From NCBI GenBank assembly GCA_037833965.1, contig AP031353.1, positions 11,720,501 to 11,784,500 of the forward strand: DNA of 64,000 bases, read 5' to 3'. The position numbers were made by a program, and so were the translations under genes. The notes beneath the pieces are model-generated. The model was not told where the DNA came from and made no database searches. It worked only from the letters and a program-made list of their open reading frames with translations. Within the stretch, counting starts at the first letter, position 1. Each line of letters starts with the position of its first letter. This DNA comes from Marchantia polymorpha subsp. ruderalis (Eukaryota; Streptophyta; Marchantiopsida; Marchantiales; Marchantiaceae). This document shows positions 35,982-46,905 of the stretch, piece after piece.

Positions 35982-36110
35982 CATAACAAGATTCTGCTCT
36001 CTCTGCTCTCGCAGTGAGTAACATCCACGAAGGTCGCGGTTGACATAACAAGATTCTGCTCTCTCTCTGTTGTTCGCAGTGAGTCACATCCACGAAGGTC
36101 CCGGTTGACG
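35982..36110. repeat. 62-bp imperfect tandem duplication
   Basis: CATAACAAGATTCTGCTCTC starts both copies (35982 and 36044), and GCAGTGAGT(A/C)ACATCCACGAAGG follows in each. The copies differ by a few substitutions and a short indel. Confidence 0.85.
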
Positions 36111-36401
36111 ACTTTGCCACTGCGCGACTTGCCCGGGGCATCACACCGGGATTCAATTGGGCCATGCTCTTGGCATGTAGTCATTGACTACTCTGATTCC
36201 TGACGACATTCTCTTCCAGTGCGTGGGGATCAGATTACCTTTTATGATCTGATTTCAATGTACAACATCCGCGTCCTAGCTGGCTGGCTGGACGGGGCTT
36301 TCATCGTAATTGCAGTCCATTTCGAGCTCACTGGGAGCCAATCAGTTTTTGCATAGGATCAGATCAGTAAAAGAAATTCGAGGAAGGAATATGTGCAAGA
36401 G

Positions 36402-36590
36402 AATATTTTTTTATTATAGATAGACAGAGAGAGGGAGAGCTCTTAAACTGTAAATGTGTTCTTCTTCGCAGCAGTGTAACGGATTGTACAAGAGAATCTC
36501 GTATTTATAGATAGACAGTGAAGCAGAGGGAGAGAGAAAGATCGCTTAAACTGTAAATGTTCTGTTGGCAGTGCAACGGATTGACAGTGC
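36402..36590. repeat. Imperfect tandem duplication, about 95 bp
   Basis: TATAGATAGACAG, a GA-rich tract, CTTAAACTGTAAATGT and AGTG(T/C)AACGGATTG occur in the same order twice (from about 36402 and about 36494). The copies are diverged by substitutions and indels. Confidence 0.75.
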
Positions 36591-39110
36591 AACTGAGAGG
36601 TTGTTCTACAGTGTGGAAGATTCAGTACACACCCACCTGCACAAAACATAAGATTCTCGTGGTCCATGATGATGGGGGCGTACATACACACACACAGTCG
36701 GATAGATTACAATCTATCCAATGCTACATTGATGGGTAGGTTTGCCTTCGAGATTCAGGTACTTGCGCCCATTCTTTGGGGGTAGGACAATTATTGAGAT
36801 GCATGTCATATGAAATTCCAAAGACACTCTAGACAACAGTGAGCAATTTAAGGAGCATATCTCTTGTTCATGTCATGTTCTTTATATCTCAGATCTCAAC
36901 AGGCTGGATGTGGGATAAACGTCACCTAGCAAACCTTACTTCAAGTGGCGATTAAATATAATTGGTTTGGGGTTGCCAACTTATTCTATATGTATCATGG
37001 GACTCTGCGAGTGATAAAAGTGGAATAACATTTGTAATTTTTTCAAATGGCCTGAATGAACATAATATTTTACTATTAGTTCGAAGTAATTACGGATATA
37101 AAGTTTGACATTTTCCTGAGAGATTAAATGATGTCAAGGTGAATATTTTGCAATCAATTTTATGTGATTTATTATCATTATGCTGAATATAGTAAAATTT
37201 GACCAGCGTATAAGTTAATTAAATCTTTTAAATGATTTCTATACTAATTTTTTTTTAACTTCAATAATGTATATATTTCATCGTAATGCTATAGGGACTA
37301 GTTTCAGCTACAGATTTATTTGCATTCATGTACAATTCCATTCCAAATTTTTTTGGGGGTGCTGATTGGCTCAGACCTGTTTGAAGTATCTCTGAGTCAG
37401 TTGTTCAATTTCAGATTTCAATATTATTTAGTACCTGAGACGAAATTTAGTTACAGACTTCAGTCATTTACGATATTTCAAGTACTTATTTGTACTATAA
37501 TCTCTGTCTGTATCCAATAACAAACTCAGAAATATATTTTGTACTCATATTATATTAATTTCTAAAATTCGAATGTAAAACATGCAACTGGGATTCAATA
37601 ACATCGTCATGAAATCTATGTGCATCTTCACTATACTATTTATCTAAATCAATAGGTGAATATACTGCAAGAGTTTACGAAGTTGTATACATTGTTGTTC
37701 TATGGACTTTCAAAATAGCCACTAACATTGTGTATTGCGAAACCATATTGAAGGATATAAATCAAGAAATATACAAAAAAAATGATGCACTTATCGTAAT
37801 TTTTAATTTATAGAAATATCACACAACACACACTCTGGTCAATTGATGCATCAATCACTTTAAAGTTTAGAGCAGTATGTACATATTGACTTGAATACAT
37901 GGCTCTAAACTACAAGGGTGGAGGAATAATAATGTAAACTTCATATATATCAGTATATTAGGAGATAATGGGTTTTGACATTTTAGTTGTTGTCACTCAT
38001 TCTTTTGAAATTTTCTCATCAATCATCCAAAAATTTATTCGGGTTAGAATTTACATCCACAAACTACAGAAAACAGCAATTTTTTGCAAGTAAAAACCGA
38101 AGACGAACATGAAGAACTAGGTTGTGAATATATTTACTAACATGACGATCATAAGAGATACCAATTATACATTCATGTGATATATCTTGTGACATAGCAA
38201 AGATCAAATATTATTAGGATCATATGTAGTTTGCTATATATAAACTTCGAATGAGACAGTAGTAGTATGATGAAATCTACATTTGAAAAAGTAATGAAGT
38301 GCTAGTTATCCTTCATTTAGGGCTAATTAGCCCTCACTCTATTATACGCTAGTTCCTAATTTGCCGAACACTCTATTTTGGAAATAATTGCTATTCATCC
38401 ACGAGCCCTATAACCCTCCATGGACCAATCAAACAACTGCATAAAGTAAAGTGAGAGTGAATTAACCCTAAGTGAGTGATAACTAAGTACCAAAATATAT
38501 AAGATTAACCTATGAATAAGAACATGAATTGGCTCAACAAATCAAAGCAGTAACTCATTGTAATAGAGAAACTAATTGATGTGAGTTGAAAAGCTCCGAT
38601 GCATGACTTGTCAACATCCATCATCTCGCAGCTTTGCCGAATCATGTATACAGTACTATGACTAAATAAAGAGTTTTATAATTTTGAGATGATGGATAGT
38701 ATAATGATACTCGTTTTATAATTCAATTGATGTACAAAGAGGAAAAGTAATGGAGTTTCTTGTCATACTTTGATGTCAAAGCACTTGTTGTTATAGCAAA
38801 CAACAAGTGCTTCGTTGTATGCTATAATAATAATAATGATTCCTTCCATGTATTTAACGTACAACTTGAAGATGCAACTATCCACATTTAAAAAGCCCAG
38901 AAGAAAAGAAAAGTGCAAAGAGTGTTCTCTTCTGAAAAAGACTAAGAGTATAGTAATCTCCATCTTTATCTAGTCTCATCCTCCATACACAATAGACAGA
39001 GATCTATATTTTATTGTTAAAGTTTTTGTTACACACTCTCCAATCATGTCATTGCTACAAACATAAGTTCATGATTTTACCAAAAAAGATGATCAAGTAT
39101 GAGTAAAATT
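36591..39110. other. AT-rich intergenic DNA, no gene seen
   Basis: Stops in all frames and no RNA gene. A hairpin with 12-bp arms AAGCACTTGTTG (38779-38790 / 38801-38812) is the only clear structure. Confidence 0.6.
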
Positions 39111-39111
39111 C

Positions 39112-39431
39112 GGACTACTAGGGCCACACCCGTTTTTGCTACGGCCACACCCGCCAGTTCAAAAGCGGGCCTAGGCGTTGCAAAAACGGGCGTGGCCCTA
39201 GTTGTCCCCGGAGTCGGATGGGTGGACGATGATGTCACCCCTTGTAGCAGGAGGGGGACTTGAATACGAGTCGCCGAGCTCTCATCCGAAGAAAAATTTC
39301 TAGGCCGATTTCGCATTCCCATGACTCTCTTGGTGTTCCATCTTCGTTTCTGACACTAATGGCCATTGACAAGCATGGGCATGGTAATTAGCGGGCGGGT
39401 GTGCCTGTAACAAAAACTTCCCTAGTCGTCC
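39112..39431. mobile_element. MITE-like foldback element, about 320 bp
   Basis: The left end (39112-39160, GGACTACTAGGGCCACACCC, then GCTACGGCCACACCCGCC) reappears in inverted and slightly degraded form at 39394-39431 (GGCGGGTGTGCCTGTAACAA, then CCCTAGTCGTCC). A third inverted copy of the terminal 23 bp lies inside at 39180-39202, pairing with 39117-39139 with one mismatch. There is no transposase. The flanks show no clear target duplication, so the class is open. Confidence 0.6.
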
Positions 39432-40531
39432 ACAATTTGGAATTGTATCAGAAAGAGTCGACTAATAAAGAGGAGTGTGCCAAACTCTATATGTGAATCC
39501 ACTAAGAAAATAAATTGTCTACATGCAACAGATCAATACATGTTTTTTGCTTTCTAACTTTAAAGTTGTCTTTACACATCGTTGACTACAGAGTGATGGA
39601 GTACATGGTAAGCATTTAATGTCTACTTTATACCATAGTCCTACAAGTGGAAGCTCGAGAAGTATACATGGTTGGTAACTAGAGCGAAAGGTACACGTCA
39701 GATTCATAACAGTAAGTTAGCATCATTGCTACAATCACTGGCAATTGAATAAGTTTTAAGAGTCAAATACAAATATTACCATGCACAAGATACAAATTTA
39801 AGCACATTCATCGCGTTGTTTCAACATTTCCACCTCCCGAGGACTTATGGTACTAGGATATACTAAAATGATGGTGAGAAGTAACCTGTGCATCTGATCT
39901 TCATTGTATATACTTATCATGCTTATAATCAGATTAAAGCATGGATCTGTTCAAGGTTAGATGCCAATAGTATCACTTGCAGTTCTAAATATAATTGAGC
40001 TTTGTTCTCAGGAGGTATTATACATCATATGGAAAATCCAGAGGGAACTTAGACCGACGTCACCGGAGAGAGTGCGACTGTATAATCGACGGAATGAGAG
40101 TTTGACCCTCTTGGCAGAATATGTACGTGAAAAGAATAATGCAATCAAAGATTATTATTCTTTGATTGTAACTCGACTGATTGCCCAGGTTAGATGACCT
40201 AAGGCTCTATGGACTTTTTCCAAATTCAATGGCTGACATACTGTCATTCACGGACCTTATTCAATATACTGCCGGAAGGAGGCCTCGCGGAAACCAACTC
40301 GAGGAAGGTCCTTCGAGTACTCGTATGGCTGAGAAGAACATATGTTGCATATGTAGCTGATACTATCCTCCACACACACGTCCTATCCTTTGGTGCATTC
40401 ATTCGCCTAAATCAGGAGCAGCTGTGGCCCATAGTAAATTCACACACATCTAATACTTTAAATTGTCTGCTTCTGTAGAACTTATTATGAAGCTCATATA
40501 ATAATACGTTATAATATAATAATATGTTATA
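39432..40531. other. Intergenic, no recognised gene
   Basis: Two short plus-strand open frames (39961-40197 and 40209-40478) are not recognised and have no supporting features. A hairpin with CAATCAAAG / CTTTGATTG arms lies near 40141-40167. Confidence 0.45.
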
Positions 40532-40608
40532 ATATTATCCCGTAATATTATAACACATTACGGGATAATATGTTTACTGTTCATATTATCCCGTATTGAA
40601 CAGTAAAC
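40532..40608. repeat. Two palindromes back to back
   Basis: Hairpin A: ATATTATCCCGTAAT (40532-40546) and its exact complement (40557-40571) around a 10-nt loop. Hairpin B starts on the next base: GTTTACTGTTCA (40572-40583) and its complement (40597-40608) around a 13-nt loop that again carries TATTATCCCGTA. The same 11-mer thus occurs in both hairpins. Confidence 0.92.
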
Positions 40609-41955
40609 AAAACGAGTAACTGAAAGAAGCGAACCATGGGTTTGACGATGGCCTAAACAAGTAGTCCAGGAAGGTCAAATCGGACCCGTTCACAATTTCA
40701 GGACCATTAAGAAGAATTCTTTCTGCTGAGAAGTTGATGGCGAGCTAAGCATAATGATTGCAAGATATTAAAAGTCAGAGAAGAAATACCTGTTACCTCG
40801 TGAAGCACCTTCTAACGAATGCCAGAGCTTGCACAGGAGCCAGGTCGTTGGATGCTGAGGGTTGGAGAGAGAACCTGACTTCTGTCGATCGTATGAGGAT
40901 AAAATTTAGTGATTGATTCCAAAACAAGAGTATAAATTGATTCATTTTCAGTACCCACAAAACAATAAATATGTCGGTTGCATTAACATTATTCCTCATT
41001 ATCCCATCACTCAACAGCTCCCAGCCGGCAGGTCTGGGTCTTTGTACTTGGCGCGAATATATAGGATCGTGTATCCAGTGGCGCAACTGTGGGTGAGAAT
41101 TTACTGCCGGTGGTTCTAAAGGTGGAAACAGTGAAGATATTTGATTAAGGTGGTTTAAGGCCGACAATTCACTGTTCGAAGATTGGAAACTAGTAAGGAG
41201 GTGACAACCTTCAATTAGGGCATGTGGCTGACTTCTAATGAGTTAGGACGTACTAGGAAGGTCACCACTGTTTCTTTCGGAGGTCATGTTCGGCAAAATT
41301 CACTTTGGAAACCTTTTAATACTTCTGGGCCACGCACATTACAGTTGATTCATTCTCAAGCGAGTGAACATGATTCTTTTCCGTGTCTGCTGAGAACGCT
41401 GTTAGGACTCATGCACCGTCAGTCACTCGAAATATTCCTTTAAAATGCCACATGACACCCCTATTGCGGAATGCTTCATGGACATTGATTGTACGCCGAG
41501 GGAATTGAGGAAAACTCAAGTCTAAACTCAAAAGAATAGTTTCAGTTCGAACCATGTACCAGCCAGGCCTACAGTGCTTTGCGCCCTTGCCCTGCAGCTG
41601 GTAGGCCGGTAGAACGCCATGTATGAATCTCAAGCGTTTCGTGTGAACTCGATGTCCTTACGATAAAAACCAAAGCTCTCGAGGAAGAAAGCATCAATGG
41701 CATTTCCCACTGCGAGTCACTAATTGCCTCCCAGCCAGGTTTCCTTGCGTCGTAGGACATAGGATTCAAAACCACCCACTGGCGGACGAAGCAATTGATC
41801 GCTGTCCGACTGTGGAAGAAAACGAGATCTTTTCATTGCAGCTTGCAATTGAGGCTCCAGTTTAATCTGAAAGTAAGATCTGAAACAGGTCAAGGACCTC
41901 ACTCGTATGCCAGAGCAGATAGACAAGACTGTGGTTCAGAGCATATGAATAGACT
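40609..41955. other. Intergenic, downstream of the F-box gene
   Basis: Short open frames without family resemblance. The last few hundred bases should hold the 3' UTR of the F-box gene. Confidence 0.5.
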
Positions 41956-43335
41956 TTACTGATATACAACCTTCCGGCTTACAGGTTCCTGGGTCGACTC
42001 GCTATCTGGAAGTAGATACAGTTGGCGGCCTGGCTCGAAACTGAACTTCAACCAGAACTCTGTCCGATATGATCTTGGACCTGCAGGGGGGCCTACTATA
42101 GGAAGAATGGGTTGCCACGCAGAAGTGGCATCGAGGTCCATCGAGGACTTGACTTGAAGAGCCCAAACTGGACAAGGTTCGAGGAGTGGATTCGAACTGA
42201 AGGACATGTATATACAATCGTCGAAACCGCAAGCAAGTTTGGGAACATCTAGTTGACTGAACTCTCGATCAAATCTGCGACAAGCTCCTGTCCACTCAGT
42301 CACTCTCCTAGACACTGCTTCTAGCTCATGCACCTCCACGAAAATGCTCGTAGAAACTGCGACAGATAAAATCGTAAGAACCACCAGTTTTGATCCACAG
42401 TTAAATATACCGCCTCCTATGATTCGCTGCGAAGATTGTTCAACTTTCCCATCGTGAATCTTGGCCCAAGCAGCTTTCGCCCACCAACCTTTGTGGTCAT
42501 CAAGATCGTATGACCAGATTTGTCTGCGCTTCCTCGTGTGATCCGTGCCCAAGCAGTACAACTTTCCCTGAAAGAAGGCGCTGTTGTGGAACATGTACGA
42601 TGCTTGTACACACTGAAACCTCACTGTCCTTCCACCTGTCCTCGCATCGTATAGCACCGTGGTCACATCCTGATAGTGCTTGCATTGATCATACGATGTA
42701 TGGAATAGCATAAAGATCCTGAAACTTCCCGCTCCTTCTCGAAGAACGCGAAGTTGATCGGGTTCCATACGCAGCATATATCCTAGTTGCCATGGCAATT
42801 GTTTACTAACTCCAGTGATCAGGTCGACAACATGTATAAACGGAGTCTCGTGGACGCCCTCTGCTTTCTCAACCTTGCATAAAACAGATCCCTCGATTGT
42901 AATACATCGAAATTCTGGAAAGAACTCGTAGCGAACATGTTTCGGCAGTGAAAACGGCACCCATGTACCAGAAGCTTTATGAAATCCCATCATTGCTTGT
43001 CCAGATACCACGAGCGGACCATAGACAGGCCAATTCGCGTCCTTTGCGGCAGTGAGAAGAAATTGGGGACTTCTGAATCGCCCATACCAGTACTTCGACA
43101 ACCTCTTGACATTCAAAACTGTAGGGAATGGCATCATTGAAAATATCTTCTCCACCATTTCAATCGGAAGTTTGTGCTCAAATGAACTTCTTCCTCGTCC
43201 ACCTGAGCTTTCCGGCGGATTCTCAATCTCGTCCTCGTCCTTCCTCCGCTTCCTCTCCATGTCTGCAAGTGAAACTAGACCCATGAGCCTCTTGCGAGTA
43301 ACACCGGAACATTCATAGTTATTTCGGAGTCCCAT
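41956..43335 (-). CDS. F-box protein with beta-propeller-like C-terminal part
   Basis: Single exon, 459 residues, ATG at 43335 and TAA at 41956-41958. A basic/acidic N-terminal tail (KRKR-type RKRRKDEDE, 28-36) precedes an F-box at about 55-95 (HKLPIEMVEKIFSMMPFPTV, then LNVKRLSKYWYGRFRSPQF), which would bind SKP1 in an SCF ubiquitin ligase. The rest has the sequence character of the plant F-box/kelch or F-box-associated family: strands ending in paired aromatic/glycine residues such as FFQGKLYCLG, QIWSYDLDD and GFDDCIYMSF. The substrate cannot be told. The pseudogenes at 31.3-35.2 kb derive from the same subfamily. Alternative: an F-box-only protein with an unclassified C-terminal domain. 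The coding frame is intact. Confidence 0.88.
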   Translation of the reverse strand: MGLRNNYECSGVTRKRLMGLVSLADMERKRRKDEDEIENPPESSGGRGRSSFEHKLPIEMVEKIFSMMPFPTVLNVKRLSKYWYGRFRSPQFLLTAAKDANWPVYGPLVVSGQAMMGFHKASGTWVPFSLPKHVRYEFFPEFRCITIEGSVLCKVEKAEGVHETPFIHVVDLITGVSKQLPWQLGYMLRMEPDQLRVLREGAGSFRIFMLFHTSYDQCKHYQDVTTVLYDARTGGRTVRFQCVQASYMFHNSAFFQGKLYCLGTDHTRKRRQIWSYDLDDHKGWWAKAAWAKIHDGKVEQSSQRIIGGGIFNCGSKLVVLTILSVAVSTSIFVEVHELEAVSRRVTEWTGACRRFDREFSQLDVPKLACGFDDCIYMSFSSNPLLEPCPVWALQVKSSMDLDATSAWQPILPIVGPPAGPRSYRTEFWLKFSFEPGRQLYLLPDSESTQEPVSRKVVYQ

Positions 43336-44229
43336 AGACCGAAATTTATACCATGAGGCTTCTGTGATCTACTTCAATCACGTCTGTTTGTCTGCACTAG
43401 AGCGAACTGCTTCACTGTGCATTGATAAAGGGTACACCGCAAGACCTGACAGGATAAAGGGACACAGACCGAGTAAGCTGTCTGCGCTATAAATGAGTGC
43501 GTTCTTCGGGGAGGAAGAGAGCACAAAGGCTTGTTCCCTGGTTCCAAAACCACCAAAACCACCACCTTCGAACGTGCGCGAAAGGAGCGAATGGGCCTCA
43601 ATCACCCAGAGTTTTCGAAAAACGAACGACAGCTACAAAATCTTGGCCAGCTCGAGCATGCCACCTGGGGTCTCGCGCTTCACGTTCTCATCGGATAGAC
43701 ACAACCCCAAGACATCAACCTCATCGCAAGAAGGTATAGTCACCTGATGAAATCAAGCCTATCGGTTTCACTGAGCTGCTGCTGCGATGCTCTGCCTCCC
43801 GCTCGCGGACCAGGGAGCAGAACTCAACCCTCTCAGAACAAGCCCTCTATCTACGTCCCGGACATCCGCGCGCTCCTGAAGGAAGGAAGGAAGGAAAGAA
43901 AGAGAGAAAGAACGAAAGGTCTGATCTAGTCCAGCTTCCCCATGCAGAGAAGGCTCCCCCGCAAACCTCGCGACGAAAGCGAAAAGCCCCTCAGCGTGCA
44001 ACAACCTCAAAGCGTCGCCCACTGGTCGTTCACGAATTTTCCATTCCTCAATGTTTGATGAACAAAACTCGCCGAGTTTCACTCCACGGCTCTGCGGTCA
44101 CTCCCGAACCTGGAAACCCTCCAAACCATATTCGCCCGTGCTGAACTACCGGCCCACTCACTCGCTCACTCACTCGATCATCCCCTCCACCAGAAGCATC
44201 CGCCGCTGGAACGAGTTGCACTCTATCAA
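43336..44229 (-). promoter_or_regulatory. Upstream region of the F-box gene
   Basis: GC-rich with a GGAA/GAAA microsatellite near 43883-43915. Small overlapping open frames are not recognised. I infer 5' UTR and proximal promoter. Confidence 0.4.
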
Positions 44230-45077
44230 TCACTCACTCAGTCGATCGTCTCCTCCACAAGAAGCCTCCGCCGATGGAGCGAGCTGCGAGATGCGACGAG
44301 GCCGTCGATCGATGCGCGCAGAGCCGAAACTGGCACGACGATCTCGACGATCTCGCAAGAAGGAGGGAGGTGGGGGCGCAGATTGAGCCGGAGGTCGGGG
44401 CATCGTCGTCTTTGTATGGCCGGGCGCAATGCGACCATTGCTGTGGCGCTTATCTCGAGGCAGGCGGCCTGCGAATTCAACGCACGCAGGGCCTGCGCTC
44501 CAGCGCAAGAAGGGCGACGAGGGCCGAAAAGAGCGACCGCAGTGGCGGGCCCTCGTGCGCTCGGCTGGCGCTGCTGTCTGCGGCCGAAATCAGGGCCCGA
44601 CGGGTCCACTCGCAGTTTGACCATCGGCCCTGTGCACAAAAGGTCCCGACCCGTCACTCACTCAGTCGATCGTCTCCTCCACAAGAAGCCTCCGCCGATG
44701 GAGCGAGCTGCGAGATGCGACGAGGCCGTCGATCGATGCGCGCAGAGCCGAAACTGGCACGACGATCTCGACGATCTCGCAAGAAGGAGGGAGGTGGGGG
44801 CGCAGATTGAGCCGGAGGTCGGGGCATCGTCGTCTTTGTATGGCCGGGCGCAATGCGACCATTGCTGTGGCGCTTATCTCGAGGCAGGCGGCCTGCGAAT
44901 TCAACGCACGCAGGGCCTGCGCTCCAGCGCAAGAAGGGCGACGAGGGCCGAAAAGAGCGACCGCAGTGGCGGGCCCTCGTGCGCTCGGCTGGCGCTGCTG
45001 TCTGCGGCCGAAATCAGGGCCCGACGGGTCCACTCGCAGTTTGACCATCGGCCCTGTGCACAAAAGGTCCCGACCCG
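44230..45077. repeat. Perfect 424-bp tandem duplication
   Basis: 44230-44653 and 44654-45077 appear identical over the full unit; all corresponding open frames translate identically. The unit is GC-rich and non-coding in character, although the lack of stops gives frames up to 257 codons. It lies 0.9-1.7 kb upstream of the F-box start. Confidence 0.95.
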
Positions 45078-46561
45078 TCCGCCTCGCCATTGGTCCAGAC
45101 TCGGGTCGCCCGGGCACCGCGCCCGGTGGGTCCCGCCCCCGCTCCCTCCCCGTTGAGTGGCCCGGTTCCGCACGTGCTGGGGAACTGGAAATGTCGAAGA
45201 AGCGGGCACCGCAAACTGGAAACGACGTAGAAAGTCTGTGTGGCCGTCAGCGCGTCGCTGCGGCGTACGGTTGAACTCGTATTACCACGAGGACCGAACC
45301 ACGTGCGGAACCGCATGCTACCGCGTCCAAATCGTATCGCCTACAGTAGCTGGAGCCACTTGAGTCGAGTTCTGTTGTGCTTTTCATAACACGGATAACA
45401 GATCAAATGTTTCAGATTATTCAAATTATTTACAGACATATCTCATAGACTCTGTCGCAGATGATTTTCCGATGCCGAGCCTTTCACTGTGGAGTCAATA
45501 ACTTAGGAAGACTACTTTGAGTTCACTTCAATTTTGCCAGAAAGCCTTCATCATAAACAAATTGATGAAAAAAAAAATCTTAAAGACATACTTGATTTCT
45601 ATTCTATTTGATAAAAGCTCTTTAAAAAAAAGTGTTATGTTTATACCTACCATCTCCTAAGAGGTCTAGAATATTGGAAAAAAAAATGTTAATAATTGAG
45701 AATAATGAACGAACACCAAAGAGAAAATGTCAATGAGACCAAAACGAGACTGGTGAAGGGAAAAATCAATGGCTAAAGCCGGAAATCTAGCGGACGTACG
45801 GGCAGATGGAGGCCTGATGCGTTCTGGTTCCATGATCTGGTTTATGATAAAATGGCTACAGCGAGAGTGGATCCGATTTTCTTCATGAGAGAACGCTTTT
45901 GTTCTTTTACTTTCTCTCTCTCCGGCTCTGGACAAAAGGAAGAAGACTGAGAGTATCAAAAGCACGCTACGGTCCGAACTGTGGGATCAGAACGCCAAAA
46001 CTTCGAGCACGAGACGAAGTGCGCAGGGCTCTGTTGCAGACCGAGGAACAGGCAAAAAGGTGCAATCTCAGAGCTCCACCTACTGACGGCCGACGACTCT
46101 GACGCCAGCGGACATGGCGCTTTAAAGAGAAAATTCGACCGTCTTGGCGTTAATCAGCTGCCCGGACGAATTCGAAGTTCTACCCGAATCGAGTCGCTTC
46201 TGGAAAGAAGGGCATTCGTGTACTGTACTTTGTTCGCTCGACAAAACCACGTCATTCGGCCTCTCTTGCTGACAGAAAGCGAGGCACAGTTACGTGGTTG
46301 TCCAATTGCTCGTCCCCTCTCGCGGGAGGCTGCACTGCCGACTGCGGTAGGGGCTCTGATTCTTCCACCTCCTCCTCCGAATCTGGGAGAGAATTATCCT
46401 ATGGGACCTACGTCGGTCACCAATGTTATTCTCCAAGTTCTTGTAACGTGTGTTTTTATTTCCAAAGTGACACTCTCAACAGAGTTATAATCTAGTTTTA
46501 GCAAAGGTCATTACTTTTGAGGAGATTTAAAATCCGGAGAGATAATAGTTCTAGTTTACTG
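45078..46561. other. Intergenic, no recognised gene
   Basis: GC-rich to about 45370, then AT-rich. A frame open at 45981-46490 (plus strand) has a GTG, not an ATG, at its start and no family match, so I do not call it. Confidence 0.45.
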
Positions 46562-46905
46562 TAGTAGCTCCTTAGTACCTTCTAGCAATGTTGGATTGAC
46601 CCATAACATGCAATTTGTGATTCGCATACTTTATGTAAAGTAAAGATCAAATTGGATAATCAAGTCATTGCAGAAAAGAATTATTTTCCAGACCTTCCCC
46701 CTCATTTTCCGATCTGCTAGCGGGCTCTCTTGCATTTGACCGCGTAGTAGCTCCTAGTAACCTCTAGCAATATTGGATGAACCCAGAACATGAATTTTGT
46801 GATGCGCAATTCGCATGATTTATGTAATGATCAAATTGCATGATCAAGTCATTGTAGAAAAAATGAATTTCCAGACCTTCGCCAACTTTTCGCTAGCGAC
46901 TGTCT
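46562..46905. repeat. Diverged tandem duplication, 183-bp spacing
   Basis: TAGTAGCTCC begins both copies (46562 and 46745). Shared landmarks in the same order are CTCTAGCAAT-like, ATGCAATTTGTGAT-like, ATCAAGTCATTG and TTTCCAGACCTTC. The copies differ by many substitutions and indels. Confidence 0.8.

Noticed and set aside
44238..45156. Frames up to 257 codons in the 424-bp duplication
   Set aside because: Arg/Ala/Ser-rich in every frame and on both strands, doubled only because the DNA is doubled; no domain.
45981..46490. 169-codon plus-strand frame
   Set aside because: It begins at GTG without an ATG start and shows no recognisable family or exon signals.
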